Shown one piece after another: positions 1 through 8,900 of a stretch of 64,000 nt of DNA. The notes under the pieces were generated by a model that made no database searches, was not told the origin of the DNA, and saw only the letters and a program-made list of their open reading frames with translations. The position numbers were made by a program, and so were the translations under genes. How positions within the stretch are numbered: the first letter of the stretch is position 1; each line of letters starts with the position of its first letter. Origin of the DNA: Microbacterium sp. SZ1 (GTDB lineage Bacteria > Actinomycetota > Actinomycetes > Actinomycetales > Microbacteriaceae); assembly GCF_002362255.1 (NCBI RefSeq), contig NZ_LPVV01000001.1:186001-250000 (forward strand). Direction: 5' to 3'.

Positions 1-1016
1 CAGGGCCGGGGCGGTCCAGAGGAATCGCGGACGATCAGCTCGTGAGACGTCGTCACGGCGCGAGGCTCGTCGCTCTCCGGGCGCAGGATGAGGCTGACGG
101 CGTGCTGTCCCATCTCGAACATCGGGATGCGGGCGGTGGTCAGCGCCGGGGCCACATCCGCGGCGACGGCGATGTCGTCGAACCCGACGACGGAGAGGTC
201 GTCGGGTACTCGGATGCCGTGCTGGCGGAGTTCGCTCAGGATGCCGATGGCCATGGCGTCGTTGAGTCCGACGATCGCGGTGAGGTCCCTGTCGAGAAGC
301 TCCCGCGCGCCGGCCATGCCGCCCTCGCGGGTGAAGGCGTGCGACACCACGGTGAGGTCGGCGTTCGCGTCGGCCAGGCCCTCGCGGAGGCCGGCGATGC
401 GGTCGGTCACGGTGTTGAGCTCGAGCGGCCCGGCGACCACGCCGATGCGTCGGTGACCGAGGTCGGCGAGGTGGCGTCCGATCGAGGCCCCGGCGCCGTG
501 GTTGTCGGGCAGGACCGAGTCGATGGACAGGTGGTGTCGACCGATCGCCGCCGCACGTCCGCCCGCCTGCGCGAAGTCGGCGAGGGCTGCGGTCATCCGC
601 TCCTCGTGCGCGGGGTCGGAGTAGCCGGAACCCGCGATGATGATCGAGCCGACCCGCTGGCGCCGGAGCGACTGCACCTGCGCGAGCTCGCTCTCGGGGG
701 TGCGCTCGGCCTGAGCGATCTGCACGGAGCGGTTCTCGAGCGTGGCGCTGCGGATGACGCCGCTCGCGATCTCGGAGAAGTACGGGTCGCCGATCTCATG
801 CACGAGCAGCCCGATGGTCGGCACGAGTCCGCCGGCGAGGCCGCGGGCGTGCAGGTCGGGCTCGTAGCCCAGCTCTTTCGCGATGCGCCGCACGTGCTCG
901 GCGACGGCCTGCGAGATGCCCGATCCACCGGTCATCGCACGCGACGCGCTCGCGAGCGACACCCCCGCGGCCTGGGCGACGTCGATCAGACGCGGTGTGC
1001 CGGTGATGCGCTTCAT
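1..1016 (-). CDS. LacI-family transcriptional regulator (partial, C-terminus beyond window edge)
   Basis: Reading leftward from ATG at 1016 gives an open frame with no stop before base 1, so the last residues lie outside the window. Residues 1-55 are a LacI helix-turn-helix (begins MKRITGTPRLIDVAQAAGVS, then SLASASRAM and the hinge region). Residues 60-335 are a periplasmic-binding-protein-like effector domain ending in HELIVRDSSGP, the usual LacI/GalR C-terminal signature, so only a few residues are missing. It diverges from a LIV-type transporter whose promoter carries two LacI-like palindromes (1099-1121), so it probably represses that operon in response to a small effector. LacI proteins normally sense sugars or nucleosides; the ligand here cannot be read from sequence. 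Confidence 0.93.
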   Translation of the reverse strand, partial: MKRITGTPRLIDVAQAAGVSLASASRAMTGGSGISQAVAEHVRRIAKELGYEPDLHARGLAGGLVPTIGLLVHEIGDPYFSEIASGVIRSATLENRSVQIAQAERTPESELAQVQSLRRQRVGSIIIAGSGYSDPAHEERMTAALADFAQAGGRAAAIGRHHLSIDSVLPDNHGAGASIGRHLADLGHRRIGVVAGPLELNTVTDRIAGLREGLADANADLTVVSHAFTREGGMAGARELLDRDLTAIVGLNDAMAIGILSELRQHGIRVPDDLSVVGFDDIAVAADVAPALTTARIPMFEMGQHAVSLILRPESDEPRAVTTSHELIVRDSSGPPRP

Positions 1017-1063
1017 TGAGAACCTCCCCCAGGGAGCTAATCCGACGCGATGGGCGTTGAGGG

Positions 1064-1093
1064 TTGCTCTCGGCGTTTGTATCCCAGTATATT
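1064..1093 (+). promoter_or_regulatory. Predicted sigma70-type promoter of the LIV transporter operon
   Basis: TTGCTC at 1064-1069, an 18-nt spacer, and TATATT at 1088-1093. The AT-rich -10 stands out in this GC-rich region. It lies just upstream of two LacI-type palindromes and about 55 bases before the ATG of the binding-protein gene. Assigned by pattern only. Confidence 0.5.
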
Positions 1094-1098
1094 AGCGG

Positions 1099-1121
1099 AA
1101 GCGCTTACGAAAGCGCTTTCG
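1099..1121. promoter_or_regulatory. Tandem LacI-type operators
   Basis: Two palindromes with the CG centre typical of LacI/GalR sites lie side by side: AAGCGCTT (1099-1106) and CGAAAGCGCTTTCG (1108-1121, perfect 14-mer). Their centres are 12 bp apart. They cover the expected transcription start of the transporter operon, immediately downstream of the -10, a classic repressor position. The divergent LacI gene is the obvious binder; autoregulation is possible because the sites lie in its upstream region too. Confidence 0.7.
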
Positions 1122-1146
1122 CTACGATGACGTAGGAGACACCGCA

Positions 1147-2379
1147 ATGACTGCACGCCGCCACAGCCGACGGATTCCCGCTGCGATCGGAACCGTCACC
1201 ATCGCCGGTCTGCTGCTCGCAGCCTGTTCCGGAACGGGAGACGCGGGCGGGGGTGGAGAGGACGACCCGATCGTCATCGGGATCTCGCTGCCCTTGACCG
1301 GAGACTTCTCCGAGCCGGGCAAGGGCGTCGAGCGGGGCTACGAGGCCTGGCGCGACATCGTCAACGAGAACGGCGGGCTCCTCGGTCGCCCGGTCGAGCT
1401 CAAGATCCTCGACGATCAGTCCAACGCCGACCGCGTCGTCTCCGACTACGAGTCGCTGATCGCCCAGGACGGCGTCGACCTGGTCTTCGGGCCGTTCTCG
1501 ACCCGACTGGTCGTGCCCTCGGCGCGCGTCGCGCAGGAGTACGGCATGCTCTTCGTCGAGCCGGCCGGCGCCGCGGCGGAGGTGTTCGAGCAGGGCTTCG
1601 ACAACCTCTTCTACGCCGCGCCCGCGATCGCGAACGACCACTACAACAACCTCGCCGACTACCTGCTCGCGCTCCCGGAGGACCAGCGTCCCGAGACCGC
1701 CGCCGTCGCGGCGATGGACGACCCCTTCGCGCAGGGCACCGCCTACGGCCTTCGCGACAAACTGGAGGAGGCGGGAGTCGAGATCCTCGTCGACGAGGTC
1801 TACCCGCCGAACACCACGGACTTCTCCACGATCGCCGCGAAGATCGCGCAGTCGGATGCCGACATCGTGATCGGCGGGACGCAGTACCAGGATGCGGTCA
1901 ACCTCATCATCGCGCTGCAGCAGCTGAACTATCAGCCCGAGCTCGCCGCGTTCTCCACCGCTCCGACGAACCCCGAGTTCGCCGCGGCGATCGGCGGGGC
2001 GACCGAGGGCATCCTCGCGCCGACGGGGTACTCGCCGGACTCGCAGTTCCCCAGCAACATCGAGTTCGTCGAGAAGTACACCGAGATGCACGGGAACCCG
2101 CCGGCCGAAGACGAGGCGAACGCCTACACGACGGGCCAGGTGGTCGCGGCCGCGGTCGAGGCGGTGGGCTGCGCCGAGCAGGGCGAGTGCCAGCAGGAGC
2201 TCATCGACTGGCTCCGCGAGAACGAGGTGGAGACGGTCGTCGGTCCGCTGAGCTGGGACGAGACGGGCAAGCCCACCGGCGCCCACCTGATCCAGCAGTG
2301 GGTCGGCGGCGAGATCCGGATCGTCCTCCCCGAGGACGTCAAGGAGACCGACTTCCTCTTCCCGAAGCCGACGTGGTGA
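1147..2379 (+). CDS. LIV/HAAT-type ABC transporter substrate-binding lipoprotein
   Basis: This is the solute receptor of a high-affinity branched-chain-amino-acid-type ABC importer. The 410-residue product begins with a lipoprotein signal (GLLLAACSG; lipidated Cys near residue 27) followed by a Gly-rich linker. The mature part is a type-I periplasmic binding fold of the LivK/amide-binding class: IVIGISLPLTGDFSEPG start, then NENGGLLGRPVEL and VFGPFST. The ATG at 1147 follows an AGGAG Shine-Dalgarno at 1134-1138. It is first in an operon with two permeases and two ATPases. The family imports Leu/Ile/Val, amides, urea or aromatic acids; control by a LacI regulator argues for a less usual ligand here. 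Confidence 0.9.
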   Translation: MTARRHSRRIPAAIGTVTIAGLLLAACSGTGDAGGGGEDDPIVIGISLPLTGDFSEPGKGVERGYEAWRDIVNENGGLLGRPVELKILDDQSNADRVVSDYESLIAQDGVDLVFGPFSTRLVVPSARVAQEYGMLFVEPAGAAAEVFEQGFDNLFYAAPAIANDHYNNLADYLLALPEDQRPETAAVAAMDDPFAQGTAYGLRDKLEEAGVEILVDEVYPPNTTDFSTIAAKIAQSDADIVIGGTQYQDAVNLIIALQQLNYQPELAAFSTAPTNPEFAAAIGGATEGILAPTGYSPDSQFPSNIEFVEKYTEMHGNPPAEDEANAYTTGQVVAAAVEAVGCAEQGECQQELIDWLRENEVETVVGPLSWDETGKPTGAHLIQQWVGGEIRIVLPEDVKETDFLFPKPTW

Positions 2380-2389
2380 TCAGCGCATC

Positions 2390-3274
2390 GTGAGCGGATC
2401 CCTCCTCCTTCAAAGCCTCATCCTCGGCATCCTGCTGGGCGGGCTCTACGCCCTCCTGGCCGCCGGGCTCACCCTCTACTTCGGCATCATGCGCGTCGTC
2501 ATGATCGCGCACTCCGCGTTCCTGATCCTGGCGGCGTATCTCGCCTGGTGGTTCAACCGCGAGACGGGGATGGACCCCCTGGTCTCCTTGGTCGTCACCG
2601 TGCCGCTGTTCTTCCTGACCGGCGTCGTGATGCAGCGGCTGCTCGTGTCGCGACTCAAGCCGCTGACACTCACGATGATGTCGGTGCTGCTCACTTTCGC
2701 GGTGGCGCTCATCATCGAAGGGGCGCTCGGATTCTTCTTCTCGGGCACCCAGCGGCGCATCCCGCTGCCCTACGCGAGTGCGAGCATCGAGGTCTTCGGC
2801 GCCCAGGTGCCGGTGGTCAAGCTGATCGCCTTCGGGTTGGCGGCCGTCGCCCTCGCCGGTCTCTTCGCGCTGCTGAAGTACACGAAGTTCGGTCAGGCGC
2901 TGCGGGCGACGATCCAGCACCCCGAGGCGGCGCGTCTGGTCGGCATCAACACCGATCGGGTCGCCGGCTACGGATTCGGACTCGGTCTCGCGACCGCGGC
3001 GATCGGCGGCACGGCGCTCTCGCTCGACGCCACGATCTACCCGTCGCTGCACTGGCATTGGATCGGCCCGCTCATGGCGATCATCGTCGTCGGCGGCCTC
3101 GGCAGCATCCCTGGTGCGGCGATCGCCGCCCTCGTCCTCGGCATCGCGCAGAGCCTGCTGCAGCTGCCGCTCGGACCCACGTGGGCGCAGACGGTGTTCT
3201 ACGTCGCCCTGTTCGCCACGCTCATGTTCCGTCCGCAGGGATTCTTCGGAGGTCGTCTTGCCCAGCGTTTCTAG
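2390..3274 (+). CDS. LIV-type ABC transporter permease, LivH-like
   Basis: Inner-membrane channel subunit of the LIV/HAAT importer, 294 residues with about eight hydrophobic segments. The opening (QSLILGILLGGLYALLAAGL) is the family hallmark of LivH proteins. The conserved cytoplasmic loop that contacts the ATPases is visible at LRATIQHPEAARLVGIN. The GTG start at 2390 lies 10 bases after the stop of the binding-protein gene and its C-terminus overlaps the LivM-like gene, consistent with one polycistronic mRNA. Confidence 0.92.
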   Translation: MSGSLLLQSLILGILLGGLYALLAAGLTLYFGIMRVVMIAHSAFLILAAYLAWWFNRETGMDPLVSLVVTVPLFFLTGVVMQRLLVSRLKPLTLTMMSVLLTFAVALIIEGALGFFFSGTQRRIPLPYASASIEVFGAQVPVVKLIAFGLAAVALAGLFALLKYTKFGQALRATIQHPEAARLVGINTDRVAGYGFGLGLATAAIGGTALSLDATIYPSLHWHWIGPLMAIIVVGGLGSIPGAAIAALVLGIAQSLLQLPLGPTWAQTVFYVALFATLMFRPQGFFGGRLAQRF

Positions 3275-4376
3275 CCGCGAACCGATCGCGACCGAGACGG
3301 TCGTCGTCGCTCCGCCCGCTCCCGTCCGTCGCCCGTCGGCGACCTGGGTGCGCCTCGTCCTGATCGTGATCGGGGCGGCGCTCATCCTCTCGTTCCCGGC
3401 CATCGCGCCGAACCCGTACATCCTGTCGGCGGGCGTCGTCATCCTGAACTACGCCGTGCTGTCGACGGGGTGGAACTTCATGGGCGGGTTCACCGGGTAC
3501 ATCTCCCTGGGGCACGCCGCGTACTTCGGACTCGGCGCTTACGGCACCGGCCTCCTCATCAAGTACCTCGCGCTGCCCGGCTTCGTCGCCTGGATCCTCG
3601 CGACCGTGCTCGTGGCCGTGATCGCCATCCCGATCGGCATCGCCGCCCTCCGGGTGCGCGGCGCGTCGTTCGTGATCGTCTCGATCGCGTTCGTGCTCAT
3701 CATGCTCCTGGTGTTCCAGAGCTGGCGCGATGTCACGGGCGGATCCGAAGGCCTCAACGTCCCTCGTCCGTTCCCCGGCATGCTGCGCCCCGAGCACCAT
3801 CGTGTGTTCTTCTACCTGTTCGTCGCGATCCTCGCGGTGGCCCTGCTCACGTGGTGGATCATCGACCGGTCGAAGTTCGGCACGGCGCTGAAGTCGATCC
3901 GCGAGGACGAGGACAAGGCGCAGTCGCTCGGTGTTCCCACGACGCGGTACAAGCTGATCGCCTACATCCTCTCGGCGTTCTTCGTGGCGCTCGGCGGCGG
4001 GCTCTACGCGCTGTGGTTCGGCGACCTCGACCCGATCTTCCAGTTCTCGATCCTCATCGGCTCGTACATGGTGCTGATGGCCCTCCTCGGCGGGGTGCGC
4101 AACCTGTTCGGCCCGCTGCTCGGAGCGGTCGTGGTCGGCGTCGCACTGGAGTACTTCAAGCTCGAGTTCGGCGACACGCAGTTCCACCTCATCGCCACCG
4201 GCATCCTGCTCGGCGTCGTCGTGCTCTTCATGCCGGACGGCGTGATCCCCGCCGTCGGATCGCTGTTCCGGCGGAAGTCCGACCAGGCGTCGATCCGCGA
4301 GATCACCGCCGCGCAGCTGCTCGAGCAGAACGAGAAGCGAAAAGCGGATGCCGCGAGCAAGGAGACGCCAGCATGA
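3258..4376 (+). CDS. LIV-type ABC transporter permease, LivM-like
   Basis: Second membrane subunit of the importer, about 372 residues. A TTG start at 3258 is chosen because GGAGG lies at 3248-3252; it makes a 17-nt overlap with the LivH-like gene. After a roughly 30-residue cytoplasmic tail the family core follows: NYAVLSTGWNFMGGFTGYIS and LGHAAYFGLGAYGTGLL. The ATPase-contact loop is SIREDEDKAQSLGVP. A longer in-frame start upstream (3114) would lie wholly inside the LivH-like gene and is rejected. The C-terminal 40 residues are charged and Ala-rich, longer than usual. Confidence 0.9.
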   Translation: MPSVSSREPIATETVVVAPPAPVRRPSATWVRLVLIVIGAALILSFPAIAPNPYILSAGVVILNYAVLSTGWNFMGGFTGYISLGHAAYFGLGAYGTGLLIKYLALPGFVAWILATVLVAVIAIPIGIAALRVRGASFVIVSIAFVLIMLLVFQSWRDVTGGSEGLNVPRPFPGMLRPEHHRVFFYLFVAILAVALLTWWIIDRSKFGTALKSIREDEDKAQSLGVPTTRYKLIAYILSAFFVALGGGLYALWFGDLDPIFQFSILIGSYMVLMALLGGVRNLFGPLLGAVVVGVALEYFKLEFGDTQFHLIATGILLGVVVLFMPDGVIPAVGSLFRRKSDQASIREITAAQLLEQNEKRKADAASKETPA

Positions 4377-5125
4377 ACGCCGCCATCACCACTCTCGAGA
4401 GCCTGAGCACGGACTCGATGACGAAGTCGTTCGGCGGCGTCACCGCCGTCGACGCGGCATCCGTCCGCTTCCAGGAGGGCAAGGTCAACGGCCTCATCGG
4501 CCCCAACGGCTCGGGCAAGACGACCTTCTTCAACTGCGTCACGGGCATGATCAAGCCCGACTCGGGCGAGGTCCGCTACCGGGGCCAGTCGATCACGCGG
4601 AAGTCGCCGGATCGGATCGCCCGCGCGGGGATCGGACGCAGCTTCCAGCTGTGCCGCGTCTTCCCGCGGATGACCGTGATGGAGAATCTGCTGGTCGCCG
4701 TGCGGAGCACGAGCATCCGCCAGCAGCTGCGGTCGGCCCACGATCCCGACGAGCTCGAACGCGCACGCGGATGGCTGCGGCGCGTCGGCATCGACCACCT
4801 CGAGCACGCCGAGGCGCGCAACCTCAGCTACGGCCAGCAGAAGCTGCTCGAACTCGCCGGTGTGCTCATGGGCGAGCCCGACACGATCATGCTCGACGAG
4901 CCGGCCGGAGGGGTGAACCCCGCGCTCATCGGCCGCATCGCGACGCTCGTGCGGGAGCTCAACGAGGAGGGCAAGACCTTCATCATCGTCGAGCACAACA
5001 TGGAGATGGTCATGAGCCTGTGCGACCACGTCGTGGTCTTCGACCGCGGTCGGCCGATCGCCGAGGGCACCCCCGAGATCATCCAGCAAGATCCGCGCGT
5101 CCTGGAGGCCTACCTTGGAGTCTGA
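4373..5125 (+). CDS. LIV-type ABC transporter ATP-binding protein, LivG-like
   Basis: First of two cytoplasmic ATPases powering the LIV-type importer, 250 residues. Walker A is GPNGSGKTT, the Q-loop follows in FQLCRVFP, the signature motif is the variant LSYGQQKLLELA, and Walker B is TIMLDEPAGGVNP. The switch His is in IVEHNMEMV. The SYGQQ signature and the GVNP after Walker B are typical of LivG rather than LivF. Its ATG at 4373 overlaps the LivM-like stop by 4 nt (ATGA), implying translational coupling. Confidence 0.93.
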   Translation: MNAAITTLESLSTDSMTKSFGGVTAVDAASVRFQEGKVNGLIGPNGSGKTTFFNCVTGMIKPDSGEVRYRGQSITRKSPDRIARAGIGRSFQLCRVFPRMTVMENLLVAVRSTSIRQQLRSAHDPDELERARGWLRRVGIDHLEHAEARNLSYGQQKLLELAGVLMGEPDTIMLDEPAGGVNPALIGRIATLVRELNEEGKTFIIVEHNMEMVMSLCDHVVVFDRGRPIAEGTPEIIQQDPRVLEAYLGV

Positions 5126-5861
5126 AGCGAAGAATCTACTCGAGCTGCGCGACATCGAGGCCGGCTACGGCCGCGCCGCGCTGGTGCTCCGCGGGCTGAC
5201 CGTCGAGGTGCCGCCCGGGTCGGTCGTCTGCCTCGTCGGTCCGAACGGGGCGGGCAAGTCGACCGTGCTGAAGGTCGCGAGCGGCATGCTCAAGCCGCGG
5301 TCGGGGCGCATCGAGGTCGACGGCCGCGACATCACGGGCGACGGACCGCAGTCGATGCTGCGCAACGGTCTCGCCCATGTCCTCCAGGGGCACAGCGTGT
5401 TCCGTGAGATGACGGTCGGCGAGAACGTCATGCTCGGCGCGTTCACGCTGAAGGACCAGAAGGTCATCCAGGAGCGCGTCGAGTTCGTGCAGAACCTCTT
5501 CCCGATCGTCGGGGAGCGGTGGAAGCAGCTCGCCGGTCTCCTCTCCGGCGGCCAGCAGAAGCAGGTCGAGTTCGCCCGCTCGCTCATGGTCAGCCCGAAG
5601 GTCGTGCTCCTCGACGAGCCGTCGATGGGCCTCGACCCGAAGACCACGGAGAAGGTGTTCGAGCAGGTCGTCCGGATGAGGGACGCCGGCACCGCCGTGC
5701 TGCTCGTCGAGCAGAACGCCCGCCGAGCACTCGAGACCGCCGACATCGGCTGCGTGCTCGACCTCGGTCGCGTGCACATCTCGGGCCCGGCATCCGAGCT
5801 GCTCGCCGACCCCACGCTGGCCGCGCTCTACCTCGGAGGGAAGCCCGCCGCCAACCACTAG
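5115..5861 (+). CDS. LIV-type ABC transporter ATP-binding protein, LivF-like
   Basis: Second ATPase of the importer, 248 residues, starting at TTG 5115 inside the end of the LivG-like gene (11-nt overlap). Walker A is GPNGAGKST, signature LSGGQQKQVEFARSL, Walker B VVLLDEPSMGLDP, and the usual switch-His region reads LLVEQNARRAL, where Gln-Asn replace the canonical His as in most LivF proteins. It closes the transporter operon. The 127-bp gap that follows, before a large secreted-protein gene, shows no strong terminator, so read-through into that gene is possible. Confidence 0.92.
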   Translation: MESEAKNLLELRDIEAGYGRAALVLRGLTVEVPPGSVVCLVGPNGAGKSTVLKVASGMLKPRSGRIEVDGRDITGDGPQSMLRNGLAHVLQGHSVFREMTVGENVMLGAFTLKDQKVIQERVEFVQNLFPIVGERWKQLAGLLSGGQQKQVEFARSLMVSPKVVLLDEPSMGLDPKTTEKVFEQVVRMRDAGTAVLLVEQNARRALETADIGCVLDLGRVHISGPASELLADPTLAALYLGGKPAANH

Positions 5862-5988
5862 GCCATCACTCGCGGTCGGGCCGTCCGCCCGCTCGTCACG
5901 ATCCTCCGCTCCGCTGCAGTGCCGCCCCGGAGCGGGCAGCAGTCACCCCGGCACGACACCGCACGACGATGACGTTGAGAGGTCTCCG

Positions 5989-8900
5989 ATGCAGGAACGA
6001 AGCATGCGATCGATGAGCACGAGCGGGCGGACGGACGGTGCTCCGCCGTCGCGCCGAGCACGCAGACGGATGGCCGCGGGAGCGGTCGCGGCGGTCATGG
6101 TGGGCGGATTGCTCGCCGCAGTCCCCGCCGCTGCCGCCGAGCCGTTCACCGAGCTGATCGACTTCGAGGACTATCAGCGCTCGGCGCTGAACGGCCAGGA
6201 CGGGTGGGTCGCCTCGGCGGCGCCGCAGGTGGTCGCCGATCCGCTGAACGGCAACAACCAGGTCGTCGAGTCCGTCGGCGGGGGCCAGCAGGCCTACCGG
6301 GAGATCCCCGCCATCGCCGAGGGAGACACCGGCACCCTGTTCTTCCGGTTCCTGCGCACGGGGAGCGTCGACACCTCGTTCGGCCTCACCGACATCGATG
6401 CTCCGAACGACTACACGCACAGCCGCGCCTACGTGAACAACCAGAACGACGACGTGCTGCGGGTGCGAGACGGCGGGGCGTTCCAGCCGGCCGGCGTGTG
6501 GTCGCGCGACGCCTGGCAGTGCGTGTGGATCGTCGCCGACAACGCGAACGACCAGGTCGCGGTGTACAGCCAGGGCGGCGCGTACGAGCAGATCACCCGA
6601 CTGCCGGAGGGCACCGAGGAGCAGTTCGGATTCCGCCAGGCCGTCGACGGGTCGCTCGATCGCTTCTTCTGGAAGAACGGCGCATCGAGCGCAGGCCGCC
6701 TGCTGCTCGACGACGTCGCCGTCGACACCGCCCGGGAGAACCTCGCGATCGCCACCGGCAACGACGGCGACTGCGCACCGGGGGAGACGCCGGCGCAGCC
6801 GCTGCTCAATCCGCTGCCCGACCCCGCGCTCGCCTCCCTCGGCATCGAGGTCACCGAACTCGCGCAGCTGCCGGCGTCGCAGACCACCCCGGCCACGCAG
6901 GATCCGCGCCTCGTGCGGCACAACCGCATCACGCACCTCGACGAGGTGCCCGACGGATCAGGTCGCCTGATGGTGCCCGACAACAACGCGATCCTCTACC
7001 TCGTCGACAAGGCGACGGGCGAGCACGTGCCGTACCTGAACGTGCGGGATCAGTTCGTCGACAACTTCCACAACAGCGCGGGGCTCGGGACCGGTCTCGG
7101 CGCCGCGGAGTTCCACCCCGACTTCGCCGAGAACGGTCTGTTCTACACCGTGCACACCGAGGGCGGCACGGCGCTGACCGAAGACACGCCCGACTTCCCC
7201 GCTTACGGCAACACGCAGTTCCACAGCGTCATCACCGAGTGGACGGCCACCGATCCATCGGCTGCGACGTTCGAGGGCACGCACCGCGAGGTCATGCGCA
7301 TCCCGTTCGGGGGACGCGTGCACACCGTGCAGCAGATCGCCTTCAACCCGACCGCGGAGGAGGGGAGCGCGGACGACGGCATCCTGTACATCCTCGTCGG
7401 CGACGGCGGCAACGGCGTCGGCAACGGCAATCCGCAGGACCTCGCGACGCCGCAGGGCAAGGTGCTGCGCATCGACCCGACGGGTGACGACAGTGTCAAC
7501 GGCGCCTACGGCGTGCCCGACGACAACCCCTTCGTCGGCCAGGCCGGGGCTCTTCCGGAGATCTACGCCCTGGGGCTGCGCGACCCGCACCGGATCAGCT
7601 GGGACCCGGAGGGCGACCACACCATGTACCTCGCCCACATCGGCGAGTGGCAGGTCGAATCGATCTACGCCGTCGAGCCGGGTGACAACTTCGGGTGGTC
7701 GGTGCGCGAGGGATCGTTCCTCGCCGAGAACCGGCAGATCTTCCCGCTCCCCGCCGACGACGCGCAGTACGGGTTCACGTACCCGGTTGCGGCCTACGAC
7801 CACAACCGCGATCCAGGGCAGACGGGAGACGCCGGGGTGGCCGTGAACGGCGGGTTCGTCTACCGCGGCGACATCGCCGAGCTGCAGGGGCGCTATCTGT
7901 TCACCGACCTCGTGCGCGGCTGGGTGCTCTCGACGCAGGCCGACGAGATGGTCCGCAACGACGGAGACATCGAGGACCTCGCGACCATCGAGCAGCTGCG
8001 GGTCTTCGCCGACGGCGTCGAGACGACGTTCCAGGACCTCGTCGGCGACACACGCGTCGACCTGCGGTTCGGGTCGGATGCCGACGGCGAGCTGTACCTG
8101 GTGTCGAAGGCCAACGGGAAGATCTGGAAGGTGACGGGTGCGCGAGAAGCGGGTGCTCCGGCGTCGCCGTTCGTCCTCCCCGACCTCGCGCCGAACGTCG
8201 TGACGCACCACGATTTCGACCACCCCGGTGCCGCGAACCCGACGGTCGAGGTCGACCAGGGGCGCTCCGGCACCGACATCTCGCTCATCAACGGCGGTGT
8301 CGAGATGCGCGTGGCCGACAGTGCCTACACCGGAGCGGGCAAGGCGCTGCAGACCCAGCAGATGAGTCCGCGAACCGCGTCGAACGACGACTGGAAGGCG
8401 GGCGTCTACGACGCCTCGGGAGTCGACTCGCTCTCGGCGTTCGCGGGCGCCGAGCAGGTGTCGGTCATGGGGTGGTTCAAGCCGACGGGCGACCATCCGG
8501 CACTGAACTCCGGCACAGCGAATCCCGACGACGTGTACAACGCGATCGGACTCGCCGGTGTGCTCACCGGAACCTCGGATGGGCACGCCGTGCGTGCGCT
8601 GCTCGAGGTGATCACGGTCGACGGCGAGCTGAAGCTCGTGGCCCTCGGTCGACGCGTCGACGGAGCGGGGTCCTGGACCTTCGCCGCCGATCTGCCGTGG
8701 GACGAGATCCTGAAGAAGGGGCAGTGGGTGCACCTCGCCGCGACGTTCGACTTCGCGGCCGGGGAGATGAAGCTGTTCATGAACGGCGAGGAGCTGGCCG
8801 GCCGATACACGGCATCCAACCCGTGGGGTGGGGGCGCGACGTCCGACACCGCACCAGCCGGCATCAAGATCGGCGGCAGCTTCCCGCAGAACACCCGCGA

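Noticed and set aside
3114-3257. Upstream extension of the LivM-like gene
   Set aside because: It lies inside the LivH-like coding region, while TTG 3258 has a matching GGAGG.
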